Positions 54,062-63,767 of a DNA stretch of 64,000 bases are shown here, in pieces (position 1 is the first letter of the stretch; every line of letters starts with the position of its first letter). This DNA is from Hippopus hippopus (Eukaryota; Mollusca; Bivalvia; Cardiida; Cardiidae), in contig OX328099.1 of the NCBI GenBank assembly GCA_946811185.2, positions 72,854,714-72,918,713 on the forward strand. Reading direction: 5' to 3'. The notes beneath the pieces were generated by a model. It was given only the letters and a program-made list of their open reading frames with translations, made no database searches and was not told where the DNA came from. The translations under genes and the position numbers were made by a program.

Positions 54062-57000
54062 CTGAAAATACAAGAATTCCAATGTTTAACCCTTATCCTG
54101 CTAAATAAGTAAGATGAACCTCTCAAGCCAACAGTAAAATCCCAAACAATGCTACTTCAAACTTTTTTTTTTTTTTTTTTTTTTTGAGAAAAAATCTCTT
54201 TACTGGACAGTGTAGATTCAAGATAAGATTGCACGTTCTGTGCAGTCTGGTCTTAATCTACACTGTCTGTAAAAAGGCCAGTGAGTTGCACTTAGCAGCC
54301 TAAGGGTTAACAAGAGCACTAAATGTGGACACTAATGCTTGGCTGCCCGTGCTTTTTCCGTAAACATTTTTAATTGAAAAAGGAGCGTAACTGTCAAAAA
54401 TGTGTTGAGAGTAAACTTGCCCTCCTATTGTAGGTTCCCATTTTGATAGTTAACAACTAGCCCAAGTTTATAGTAATATATCTTCAGTATAAGCAGCTAT
54501 GACAATACCAAGACATTTTCTTCTCAAACAGTCAGACGAAAAAAATTAGTCTTCTGAAAACGGAAATTTAGCATATTTCCCTTTTCTCAACACGTTTTCT
54601 ACCCTATCAACGACAAAAAATCATCATTTCAGCTACCTGTAATTTGTTGTCTGAAAATGATTTCATTTGGTCCAGTCAAAAAATATGTCAACTGGTATAG
54701 ACTTAAAACAAAAATGAACCACATTTCATTTGTTATCTGCAAATAATTTCAGTTTGAGAAGTCTTTAATTTTGTCTTGTTATCAAGAAATAAGGTCAAAT
54801 AAGTCTAAATGCCATTACTAGGGGATCAGCTTTCCTGTACTGTCAAAACAATAGGTTCAGGCCATAGACAAACATCTCTCTTTTTGAAGGGCAAGTAGGG
54901 TGGACCCTGATTAGACACCAGAGTATTGCATTGTCTGATCTTTTATCTTTGTCCCTGCCATTATTTTGCGTTCTTTTACAGGCAATAGGCCATTATGGGT
55001 TGCATAAGTTAACATAATTCTAAAATGGCACGAGCCACAGGGCCACAATGGCCCTTAACTCTTTACAAAACAATCTAGGGTTTTAATGACCTGAATGAAA
55101 AAGGCTTTTAAAAAACATTAGGGGAAAAGGGTTAGGGGTAACATGATTTTCTCCTTTTCCTATAATGTTTACTGTCCTTTCAAAGAGAAATCTCATCTTT
55201 TGAGACACTTTAATTTGTCGTCTGCAAATGAAGAAATCCAAAACTTTGTTGTCTGGTAGTGAATTAAATTGCTAACCTGGAATATCAATTTCTGATAATC
55301 CACATCTGTAAGTTTATTCAAAGTCTGCTCACTTAAATACCGCTATTTTGACTCCAGGGTCATAACTTGAACAAAATTAAGATTCATTAGATAAGACCTC
55401 ATACTAATTATCAAAGCCCTAGAAAACCAACTCACCTTTTCTAAATTCTTTTTTCTTATATCCTCCGGGACTTTGTTTTCATAATCTGCTATCGACATTG
55501 CATCTTCTACCTTCTTCAGCTGTCCTGCCAAGCGATCTTTTTTGGATGCCAGTTTTCCTAATTCTTTATTGACATCTATCAAACCCTGTCAGTTTGAAAG
55601 AAAAATACAACAAAATATGAATGGCTTCCTTGCAAAAAGGGGTTTAATGCATATCCATGATGCAGTATACCAACCAAGTCATCACATGATAATCCATTTT
55701 ATCCAACAACCGCCTTAATCATGAGGTAGACTGGTACTTTAGCATGCAGAAAATTTAACAATAGCAAAACATATCAACCAAGGTCAGCCTGCAAGTCCAG
55801 GTATAATATATTACTTGAAAATATTGCAATATTATTTATTAATGTCTACACATGTCAATGTAATAAAATTGACTTCCTTATATTTATAAAACTTAAAGTG
55901 ACGTAGAAATGTAAATCAGTATAAAATGTTCATTTACTTTAATCATAAGGTGGGTTTCACATTTAGCAGACACAGTCTGTACAGCACATCCTGTCGGAGG
56001 GGACTGGTTCACCATTATCTCTACACCACTCGTCAGTGCAAGGACACGGATCAGGTCTGGATGTGTGCGTATAAGGTTGGCCGTTTCTTCATCTGAGCAC
56101 TTAATGTATACTGAAAATATACACAAACACACATTGACGGTGCAATACTGTAAATCTTGCAGATGTTTGGTTCAAGTGTTAGTTTCTAGTAAAATCAGGT
56201 AAAAAGTAAACAAAACGTGGAATGACTCGGCAACTTTTTACCTAGTTTCACCCTTTACCACACAATCCCGACTTTTAACGAACCGAAGAAAGAAGCCTTT
56301 TGAAAACATTGTGTTTTCTTCTGTTTCAAAGGAAAATTCAATTATTTGAGCCACATCAGATTTATCATCAATAAATGCTTTCAATTTGGATGTCTAAAAT
56401 TTTGTTATGTGGTAAAGCGTTAAAAATGCATTTTTCTGCCAGCAAATACAATTTGGAACAACTGGACAAGTAGAGATTATCATCTTCACAATAATTTCAA
56501 GACTTTTGAATGGCATGATTTAACTCTTAACCACACAGTCCTGACTTTTAACGACCCTAAGAAAGAAGACTTTTGGAAACATTGTGGGAAAAGAAGAAAA
56601 TGCTGGTAACCAGCATTATCTCCTTTCTCCATAATGTTTTCTTCCCTTCCCAAAGCAAATTTCCCTTTTTTGAGTCACTATAATTTTGTCGTCCGCAAAT
56701 GCTATTTGGACCAGTCCAAAATTTTCTCCTCCGGTAAAGAGTTGAAAATTAATATTTCTGCCAGCAGCAAACCTTTTGACCAACGATTCAATTACAGATT
56801 GTGATCTTCACAATAATTTTCATACTTTTGAATGGCAGGATTTAATTTGTTCAAACACCTGTATTGTTTACTATGGCAGCTACTGGGCCTTTAAGTATTC
56901 AGTATCACAGATGTAAAGGATGATTATTCGTCTCCTGAATAATTATACAGATGTAACTGTTTTGTCAGATAATATGAATCCTATTAAGGAATGAGGATCA

Positions 57001-60000
57001 TTACAAATATATTTCATACAAAAAAAAATCAACCTTATCTCTTTATTGTACATGCTTTAACTCTTTATGAAACAACAAAATTCTAGACTTGTCCAAATTG
57101 AAAGCTTTTGCAGACGACAAATTAAAGATGGCTCAAATGCTGGAATTTGTCCTTCATAGAGTTGAAAACATTGTGGGAAAAGGACAAAATACTAGTTACC
57201 AGCATTTTCTCCTTTTTCTTCAGTGTTTTCAAAGGCCTCTTTCCAAGGGTCGTTAAAAGCCGGGATTGTCTGGCAAAGGGTTAACACCCTGAAGATTTTT
57301 GAAAACACTGTGGGAAAAGAAGAAAATGCTGGTAACAAGCATTTTACCCGCATTTTAATTTTTTCCCACGTAATTTTCTAGCTTTCCCTAGACTAATCAT
57401 TTGAGCAGTATCTGTCATCTGCAACTGCTTTCAGTTTGGACTAGTCTAAAATTTTATCATCTGATAAAGAAGTAACCCATGAATTGTGCAAAACTGCAAG
57501 CATTTGCAGATGACACATTAGATTGATTGATTTTATAGTGTTTTAACGCTGTTTTCAACATTATTTCAGTTATATTGTGGCATCCAGTGCACCCATCCAT
57601 GCTTTCCTGGGGTTTTCTTTTACCAGTACTCCACACATTATTCTTTCTAAGCCATTGACTGCTTTCCCAAATAACCATTGGACAACACATTAGATATGGC
57701 TCAAATGATGGGATTTGGCTCAGAACGGGTAAGAAACATTGTAGGGTAAGGAGGAAATGCTTTTTACCCGAATTTTCTGCTCTTCCTACTATGGCTTTAA
57801 AAACCTTCCTTCTCAGAGTCATTAAGATGTGTGATTGTTTAGTAAATAAATACACTTGAGCCATGCTCTGTGAAAAGGGGGCTTAATGCATCTGCAAATA
57901 GTATCGACCCAGTGCGGACTGCGCAGGCTGACCTGTGCCGAAACTTTTTGCTTTCTCGCCAATTTAATGCATGTCAAAGGACCAGTGTACCTCTTGACTA
58001 GATCGATTATTAGACAAAATGGACTTTTATGGATCCATAATCATGTGATGACTTGCTTGGAATCATGCATTACGGAAATGCAATAAGCCCCCTTTTGCCA
58101 GAGAGTGGCTCACTTACATTCAGGCTTCATCTTGGTTGTAATGTTGTAGTCCCCTCTAACAGATCTTACAGATTTAACAACATTCTGGACAAACTCAACC
58201 TCCTCTTCTAGTTTGGTGTCTCTCCACTTGGTCTGAATGTTGAAAATAATCACAGAATAAGTGCATGGCATGTGGTAGTACAGATAACTGTCCCCAAAGG
58301 CAATGCTACTTTTTTTGACTGGTTGCCTCTGGGTACAGAGACGATCAAGACAAAATCAGTTGAAAGCTCCGCAGAGATTTTGTGTGCAAGTTTGAACTCA
58401 TAATTTCGCAAATAGAGCACAAAACTAGGATTTAAACATACCTGTTGCTTGCATATTTAAAAACCCTTTGTTTGAAATACAAATATTTTCAATTCAAATG
58501 CCGAACATAAGAGAAAACAGTGCATTTCATCTGTTACATGAGTTGTTTACGTTCCTGAACACACACAAAATGGCTGCCAAACACGATAAATTTCGTCAGT
58601 GTTTTTTCCGATGTTTACATGTTATAAATGCTTTCTACAAGCTCTTTAGGTAATGAAAGGTTTAACAATTTGTCTTTGGTCATGTTTGTTTCTGCATTTC
58701 GCTGCAATACAGATACAACGGACAAAACAGGAAGTCAGTATAGCGCTCTATCTTTGCTACCGGAAAATTAACGATAGACTTGAGACGGTAGGGTGCACAA
58801 TAAATGTCCAAATATGAAAAAAATCACCATAGCGTTGAGACTAGGCATGTGGGTGCTTTTACAGTGAAAATTCTAAGTTGAAATTCTTAATTTGTATGTA
58901 TATAATGGAGGTAAAATCAGCAATTACTCGCTAACAGTAACTGCTTCTTTTCCATCAAAGTTTTCCAAAGCTGTCTTTTACACTGACATAATCAGTGTCT
59001 GAATCCTGGCCTACACAGTGCATAACAGATCCTATAAATACAGTAATCAATTAAGAGACCTGTTCCGGAAGTGGGTATGGCGTAACACACAAACTAGGCG
59101 GCTCATTTTCTGTCCTGCGTGGTAACCTTTGGAACAACTCCTCTGAGACAAAAGGCATCATGGGATGTATCAGGCGGAGCCCTGTGTCCAAACATGTATA
59201 TAATACATCTAGCGTAACTTCTTTTGCTTCCTCGTCTTCGCCATAGACAATAGGCTTGATGTATTCCTAATTTTGTAGATAATAAAATCAAAATTCAGTA
59301 TCAAATGGATCATAAACATTTAAGCCATGCTGTATGAAAAGTGGGTTTAATGTATTTTCAAAAAGTATTAACCCATGTCAGCCTGCTTAGTCCACCCAGG
59401 CTGATACTGGTTGAAAATATTTTGCTATTTGTATATTTTCGACATGTCAAAGGACTATTCTACTTCATGGTCCAGCCTGTTGTTAAACAAAATGGTTTTT
59501 ATGGATCCATAATTATGTGATGACTTGCTTAGTATACAGAGATGCATTAAACTCCCCTTTGTTAGAGCATGGCTCATTTCATGTTACTATTAGAGCCGTT
59601 TAAAAAAGAGTTAATCATAAAAACCTAGGTAACTTATGAAGGTAGAGATCTTATTAATGTAGCAAGTCAAAATTCAACCCTTTACCATACAATTTCAACT
59701 TTTAACCGGAACCTAAGGAAGGAGGTTTTTGAAAACCTTGTGTGAAAAGGAGAAAATGCTGCTTACCAGCATTTTCTCTTTTTCCTGCATTGTTTTCTAT
59801 GCCTTGAGAGATAAATTTCATGTTTTGAGTAGCATTAATGTCCTCTGCTAATGCTTTCAAATTGGACAAACCTAAAATTTTGTTGTCTGTGAAAGAATTA
59901 AGTAGTCTTGGTGGTAAATACACTATTTCGTTTATGTCATAGTGGCTAAAGCACCTCTGTACTTGGAGTTACTATAGCCAGTATTACTTACAACACATAG

Positions 60001-63000
60001 TCAAAGTAAAACTTTGACCAGCCAGAGAGATCTAAGTCCTGTCTAAATAATTTTCATCAATCCCAGAAATTTTTTTTAGCAATGTCAAGATTTAAACTTG
60101 AAACCCTTGATTACAAGCCTTGTGCCTGACTACTGAGCAATATGGTTTTAAGTGTCAATTTTACAGATATTTCTAGGGTCTTTTAACATTATTTCTGAAA
60201 GATTATTTCCAAAAGCATTTACCGGTATACATTTTTACACTCAATATTGTTTGGACATCTTTGAGTAGCATTCTATTACACAAGAAAGATTAGCGGTGTC
60301 CATGGTTGTGAGGCAGCCCATTGGCCTCATAGACATATGGTCCAAAGTTCGATACCATGGAGCTGGTGTCAATTTTGGGACTGCTCAATGGCTCACACAT
60401 TTGGCATGAGTACTGGTGTAGTTTTCAGGAAGTTGGATAGAGAGAGATTAGTATAAGTTGCAAGAACTTTTTCTCAACTGCAAAAAAATATGTTTAATCT
60501 AAATATCTTTACACTAAGAAAGCTAATGGTAATCTTGAGGAAATGTTCTTACCAGATACCAGTCACACAGTTCATACAACCAGAAGTTATAGCAAGCCGA
60601 TGTCACTGTGGGGAAGTCATAGTTGTCAAACCCAGTTTTACAGCTCTGTACAACAGCAGACAGTTTACTTAAGATCCACAAGTCCATCTCCTTCTCTTTG
60701 CCACTCAACTGACAAACAGAAATATAATCATAATTGAATTCTGAGCAATTTTAGCAAGAGTATTTTAATCCTTTACCACACAATCCCTAGTTTTAACAAT
60801 GTGAAGAACAAGGCTTTTGAAAACAATGTGGGTAAAAGAAAAATTGCTGTTTACCAGTATTTTCCCCTTTTTTTCCACATTTTCTGCCTTGTCTAAGGAA
60901 AGTCCTATCAGGAATCTTGCCAGATGTTCACTAGATAAATATATATGCAAAATTTCATAGCCCAAAGTCTTATGGTTTGAATCCAGGGATTTTTATAGTT
61001 TTTACTATATAAGCCTTTGTAAAACTAGTGACTGCTGTGGCATGACCAAATTTGACTGCAAGGCTATAGTTTAAAGATTCTGGTAAAGGTCCATTAGTTA
61101 AAGCTACATGTAAATTTTGGTAGTCCTTGGCCATTTGGTCAGGAATTAGAAAATTTTAAAGTTTTCACCATAAAGGCCGATGTAAAACTTGTGACCCCTC
61201 AGGCAGGGCCAATTTTTGATCCCAGGGCTTTAATATGAATACTCTTGGTAGAGGTCTATTAGATGAAGCTACATGCTAAAAGTAGCCCAAGACCTTATGG
61301 TTAGTAAAGGTAATTTTTTTTTAAGTTTGTACTATTTACGCCCAATTAAAATTTGTGATCCCTGTGGCCAGGTCAATTTCATACCAGGGGCACATTTTAA
61401 AAAACTTTGGTACAGGTCATAAGATGAGGATACATACCAAACTTGGTAGCCCAAGACCATGTGGTTTCCAACAAGATTATTTCCCAAGATTTTTGATATT
61501 CTGAAAAAAATCTTCAGCTTTGCTGCCTTGGCAACCATGAGTTTTTTTTTAGGGCCATGACATAAGCTCACTAGCCTTTGGCCAGTATAGCTAAGAAAGT
61601 TGTCTGCAAGGGGTATTGATTTGATATAAAAAGTCCAAAATGGTATAGCAGAGATGACTCCATACTGACCTCTGATGTAGGTTTAGGATTAAACTTCTCT
61701 CCGAGGACATTCAGGGCAAACTTTGTAGCATTCCATAGTTTATTGCAAAAGAACCTGTAGCCTTGTACACGAAGAACATCCAGATTGATATCTCTGCCTG
61801 GTGAAAAAAGATAGACAACTCTATGGATACAATGAAGAAAGCTTATGAAAACAATGTGGGAAAGGAGAAAATTCTGGTCACCTACATTTTCTCCTTTTCT
61901 CACGTTTTATAAGTCTCAGTAGACAAGTTCTTACATTTCAAAAAACAAATTGTATTACAAATTACTTTTGGCATGTCATCTGCAAATGCTTTAAAATTGA
62001 CAAGTCTACAATAATGTTGTCTATTAAGAGTAACAGTTGACAGGTTTAAAAATATCCAAATAAATCATGGAAAATCATAATTTTTTGGATATTTTTAAAC
62101 AAGCATTAAGGCTTGATCAGACTGGCTAACGCATATGTAACGGAGGGAAAACGGACAAAAACATGCAGAATTTGGTTATCCAGTGACAAAATTCATCTCC
62201 TCTGCCACTCGAGGCTCACGCGACAGGTGTGTGGAGCAAAGAAGCCACCCGATGACTGCACGAGTACCGCATATGTTACGTAAAAAAAGCACGTTTACCA
62301 GATATGTACCGGACAATAAACGGTCTATTAACGGCTATCACCGTATGAGTAATGGACTTGTACCGGATAAAACGGAAGTGCAACGCATGAGAACTGGAAA
62401 AAACGTTCTTCCAACGTACGATGAGCGGAAATGTACTGAACACCAATGTACGAGGAACGTACCAGTCACGTGACATGCCGAGGGTATAAATAGTCAGATG
62501 CATCTGAAGTCTGTCATTTGCACGTCTCTGTCCGTTTTGTCCAGTGGAATTTTTGAACATGCTCAAATCTTCCCACCAGACACAACGGACATCACCGGAC
62601 AAGTAGTGGATTCAACGGATAAGAAACAGACATAAAATGGATACAAACGGACACAAACGGATAAAATGATTTTTTATCCGTTACTCGTCCGTTAGCTCAG
62701 TGTGACCAAACCTTTACTTTTAATGTGCTGGAAATGACTTAAGTTGCTTAAGCAGACAGTGTAGATCAAGATAAATTGCATATTCTGTGCAGTCTGATCT
62801 TGGATCTATACTGTCTGCTACTTTATTACATATTCTGGCCAAAAAAACCTTAAAATAATAATATTTTCGATGTTTGTCCTGACTGAAAAGGTTCTTTTCA
62901 TTAATTCAATGCTGTACAGGTGAATTCTTGGATATCAATGTAACATAACAGACTTATTTACCTTGTGCAGTATAGGCAATGAGGGCAAATCTCAAAGCAT

Positions 63001-63767
63001 CTGTACCACATTCAGGAATTCCATTTGGATAGTCAGATTTCTGTAATAGATATACAGATTATTCATATTTTAAGACTGTAATAGTCAGAATATCTCATGA
63101 TATACAAGTTTAGATCAAAGACTTAGCTGCATCTTCTGTGTAGTCTAATCTTGACCTTCTTTCCAAAACTCTCTACCAGACAACAAAATTATAGAATCGT
63201 CCAAATCAAAAGCATTTGCAGACAAGAAATTACATGTGGTTCAAATGATATGATTTGTCTCAGAAAAGGCAGAAAACAATGTGGAGGAAGCAAAAATTAC
63301 TGGTAAACAGCCATTTTCTCCTTTTTCGCAATGTTTTGAAAAGCCTTGCTCTTCAGGGTTTTTAGAATTTCATAATATGTGGTAAAGGCTTAGGCAGAGT
63401 ATCTCATCAATATACCAGTTTAGATTAAAGTCTAGACTGCATCTTCTGTACAGTCTAACCTTGACCTTCTGTACAGTCTGACCTTGACCTTCTGTCCATG
63501 AAATACTTATGCTAAAACTGCTCTGATATAACAGAGTGAAACCATGAGTAGTGTACAAATAGGATGTATGCCCAAACAAATGACATCTTTGACATACAGA
63601 GTAGGAGAAGCAGTTGTTGTAAGAAGTAAATGCTCACTTTTAAAAGAAAGGGTTGTAAGGTAAAGGTTTAAATGTACAAATGCGAAAAAGTTAATCACCT
63701 GACCAGCTTTTGCTTTTTCCACTTCTTTCTCATCTAAATTACCTTCCAATAATCTGGTATGGAGATT
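53993..63767 (-). CDS. VARS1: Valyl-tRNA synthetase, C-terminal part (9 exons, 5' end off window)
   Basis: Charges tRNA-Val with valine in the cytosol. Coding exons in transcript order: 63767-63699, 63040-62962, 61797-61670, 60708-60553, 59266-59060, 58232-58118, 56110-55938, 55585-55436, 54061-53993. Every intron is GT-AG and the phases agree. The joined 1146 bases are 381 codons plus a TAG stop. Seen: the stretch after the KMSKS region (EVEKAKAGQ), then [14 protein letters not shown] and GRDINLD, the anticodon-binding helices ([46 protein letters not shown]), and a charged C-terminal helix ([13 protein letters not shown]). Order and wording match animal VARS1. The C-terminal arm is typical of valyl-tRNA synthetases. 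HIGH, KMSKS, the editing domain and the promoter lie beyond the right edge. Introns hold MITEs, a PIF-like element and a decayed pearl-like element. The mitochondrial paralogue is less likely but not excluded by eye. Confidence 0.95.
54090..54306 (-). mobile_element. M2 MITE in VARS1 last intron
   Basis: TTAA at 54086 and 54307; CCCTTATCCTGCTAAATAAG to TTAGCAGCCTAAGGG. It contains a T-run of about 26. Its edge is 25 bases from the exon i acceptor. Confidence 0.9.
54309..54545 (+). repeat. Pearl-like G copy
   Basis: AACAAGAGCACTAAATGTGG begins on the last AA of the M2 TTAA. Then AAAGGAGCGTAACTGTC, TCCCATTTTGATAGTTAAC and CAGTCAGACGAAAAAAATT. Confidence 0.7.
54546..54705 (+). repeat. M1 right-half fragment
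   Basis: TTTTCTACCCTATCAACGAC and ATTTGTTGTCTGAAAATG. Confidence 0.6.
55059..55263 (+). mobile_element. M1 MITE in VARS1 intron
   Basis: TTAA at 55055 and 55264; CTCTTTACAAAACAATC; hairpin mostly lost. A pearl-like head (AGCCACAGGGCCACAATGGC) lies just to its left. Confidence 0.75.
55436..55585 (-). CDS. VARS1: VARS1 exon h (C-terminal coiled-coil arm)
   Basis: Exactly 50 codons, phase 0. It encodes [19 protein letters not shown], followed by a Lys/Glu-rich helix containing [16 protein letters not shown]. This is the ValRS C-terminal arm that contacts tRNA. Acceptor CTGACAG, donor GTGAGT. Confidence 0.95.
55618..55800. mobile_element. M3 MITE, partial
   Basis: GCAAAAAGGGGTTTAATGCA, AACCAAGTCATCACATGATA, AATCATGAGGTAGACTGG, then truncation after GGTCAGCCTGCA. 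Confidence 0.78.
55938..56110 (-). CDS. VARS1: VARS1 exon g
   Basis: One hundred seventy-three bases that complete a Leu codon. It encodes [19 protein letters not shown], then a hydrophobic stretch, then [20 protein letters not shown]. This matches the region before the C-terminal arm of animal VARS1. Acceptor ATTTTCAG, donor GTAAAT. Confidence 0.93.
56250..56419 (+). mobile_element. M1 MITE lacking the hairpin
   Basis: CCCTTTACCACACAATCCC, TTTTGAAAACATTGTGTTTT, then directly TTCAAAGGAAAATTCAATTA and GTTATGTGGTAAAGC. Confidence 0.78.
56523..56741 (+). mobile_element. M1 MITE
   Basis: TTAA at 56519; CTCTTAACCACACAGTCC; hairpin with centre GGTAACC; TCCGGTAAAGAG. Confidence 0.83.
57061..57280 (-). 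mobile_element. M1 MITE with TTAA flanks
   Basis: TTAA at 57057 and 57281; CTCTTTATGAAACAACAAAA to GGATTGTCTGGCAAAGGG. Confidence 0.86.
57285..57470 (+). mobile_element. M1 MITE, left end shortened
   Basis: Shares TTAA 57281; CACCCTGAAGATTTTTGAAA; hairpin; CATCTGCAACTGCTTTCAG; TCATCTGATAAAG. Confidence 0.78.
57484..57846 (-). mobile_element. M1 MITE split by a SINE
   Basis: AAGCATTTGCAGATGACAC before, ATGGCTCAAATGATGGGATT after the SINE. The right end is GTGATTGTTTAGTAAA. Confidence 0.8.
57524..57684 (-). mobile_element. S1 SINE, 5' truncated, with 11-bp duplication
   Basis: TGATTGATTTTATAGTG tail side, CTGTTTTCAACATTATTTCA, CTTTCCTGGGGTTTTC, ATAACCATTG. ACACATTAGAT flanks exactly at 57513-57523 and 57685-57695. 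Confidence 0.9.
57858..58110. mobile_element. M3 MITE adjoining the VARS1 exon f donor
   Basis: GAGCCATGCTCTGTGAAAAG to CAGAGAGTGGCT. CACTT at 57853-57857 and 58111-58115. The right CACTT is donor positions +3 to +7 on the gene strand. Confidence 0.92.
58118..58232 (-). CDS. VARS1: VARS1 exon f
   Basis: One hundred fifteen bases, 38 codons plus one base. It encodes [19 protein letters not shown] and [18 protein letters not shown]. Acceptor CATTCAG, donor GTAAGTG. An M3 MITE starts straight after the donor, and five donor bases belong to its target duplication (see findings). Confidence 0.94.
58570..58649 (+). other. Candidate antisense first exon in a VARS1 intron
   Basis: AAAATGGCTGCC resembles a YY1-like start context. 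The frame reads [16 protein letters not shown] and [10 protein letters not shown], with a GTAATG donor-like site at 58650. No downstream exon was found, and unspliced it stops at 58653. I do not recognise a protein. Confidence 0.15.
59060..59266 (-). CDS. VARS1: VARS1 exon e
   Basis: Exactly 69 codons, phase 0. It encodes [39 protein letters not shown] and SLCVTPYP, the most strongly conserved part of the ValRS anticodon-binding domain. Acceptor AAATTAG, donor GTCTCT. Confidence 0.96.
59322..59574. mobile_element. M3 MITE with CATTT duplication
   Basis: AAGCCATGCTGTATGAAAAG to TAGAGCATGGCT. CATTT at 59317-59321 and 59575-59579. 253 bases, as in the 57858 copy. Confidence 0.9.
59678..59896 (+). 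mobile_element. M1 MITE in VARS1 intron
   Basis: CCCTTTACCATACAATTTC to TTGTCTGTGAAAGAA; TTAA at 59897. Confidence 0.8.
60293..60440 (+). repeat. Possible decayed tRNA-head SINE
   Basis: CATGGTTGTGAGGCAGCCC and GGTCCAAAGTTCGATACCAT loosely resemble a tRNA D-stem and box B. Confidence 0.35.
60553..60708 (-). CDS. VARS1: VARS1 exon d
   Basis: Exactly 52 codons, phase 0. It includes [24 protein letters not shown] and [12 protein letters not shown], which are helices of the anticodon-binding domain. Acceptor TTTGTCAG, donor GTAAGA. Confidence 0.95.
60769..60900 (+). mobile_element. M1 MITE fragment
   Basis: TTAA at 60765; CCTTTACCACACAATCCC; decayed hairpin; it stops near TTGTCTAAGG, where the pearl-like copy begins. 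Confidence 0.7.
60901..61595 (+). mobile_element. Decayed pearl-like A copy in VARS1 intron
   Basis: Four degenerate cores (AAGCTACATGTAAATTTTGG, GTGACCCCTCAGGCAGGGCC) and the tail GCCATGACATAAGCTCACTA with CTTTGGCCAGTATAGCTAAG. The microsatellite and head are gone. Confidence 0.75.
61670..61797 (-). CDS. VARS1: VARS1 exon c
   Basis: One hundred twenty-eight bases that complete the split Gly codon and encode [23 protein letters not shown] and KPTSE. This is the junction from the catalytic core into the anticodon-binding helical bundle. Acceptor TCACCAG, donor GTCAGT. Confidence 0.95.
61836..62030 (+). mobile_element. M1 MITE in VARS1 intron
   Basis: GAAAGCTTATGAAAACAATG, GGGAAAGGAGAAAATTCTGG, CATCTGCAAATGCTTTAAAA. 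The left TIR is lost. Confidence 0.7.
62109..62713. mobile_element. 605-bp PIF/Harbinger-like MITE in VARS1 intron
   Basis: Ends AGGCTTGATCAGACTGGCTA with ACG, and CGTTAGCTCAGTGTGACCAA with ACCT. They pair as imperfect TIRs, with TTA on both sides (62106-62108, 62714-62716). A TTA/TAA duplication is typical of PIF/Harbinger. Inside are many ACGGA units and a TATA-like GGGTATAAATAG near 62481. Long ORFs on both strands (62183-62473, 62276-62602) come from the ACGGA-rich sequence. Confidence 0.75.
62738..62870 (+). repeat. M2b-like fragment
   Basis: GACAGTGTAGATCAAGATAA and CTTGGATCTATACTGTCTGC. Confidence 0.6.
62962..63040 (-). CDS. VARS1: VARS1 exon b
   Basis: Seventy-nine bases, starting in phase 0 and ending after the first base of a Gly codon. 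It encodes [18 protein letters not shown] and then ALIAYTAQ, a conserved ValRS block at the end of the catalytic core. Acceptor ATTACAG, donor GTAAAT. Confidence 0.93.
63105..63165 (-). repeat. M2 centre fragment
   Basis: GTTTAGATCAAAGACTTAGC and GTGTAGTCTAATCTTGACC; a related piece recurs at 63405-63500. Confidence 0.45.
63168..63388 (-). mobile_element. M1 MITE in VARS1 intron
   Basis: CTCTCTACCAGACAACAAAA to AATATGTGGTAAAGGC; hairpin with several mismatches. Confidence 0.78.
63405..63500 (-). repeat. M2-derived tandem fragment
   Basis: CAGTCTAACCTTGACCTTCTG is followed by a near-copy, CAGTCTGACCTTGACCTTCTG. Confidence 0.5.
63699..63767 (-). CDS. VARS1: VARS1 exon a (first in window)
   Basis: Sixty-nine bases, 23 codons, phase 0 at both ends. 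It encodes [20 protein letters not shown] and then AGQ, the segment just after KMSKS in class I ValRS. The acceptor is a long T-run followed by ATAG; the donor is GTGATT. No further exon is visible from 63768 to 64000. Confidence 0.9.

Noticed and set aside
62183..62602. Overlapping ORFs of 96 and 108 codons on opposite strands
   Set aside because: Both lie inside a MITE with ACGGA-rich composition; openness on both strands points to base composition, not coding.
53993..63767. Mitochondrial valyl-tRNA synthetase (VARS2)
   Set aside because: The conserved blocks read closer to the cytosolic enzyme as I know it; a protein alignment would settle it, so this is a preference, not proof.
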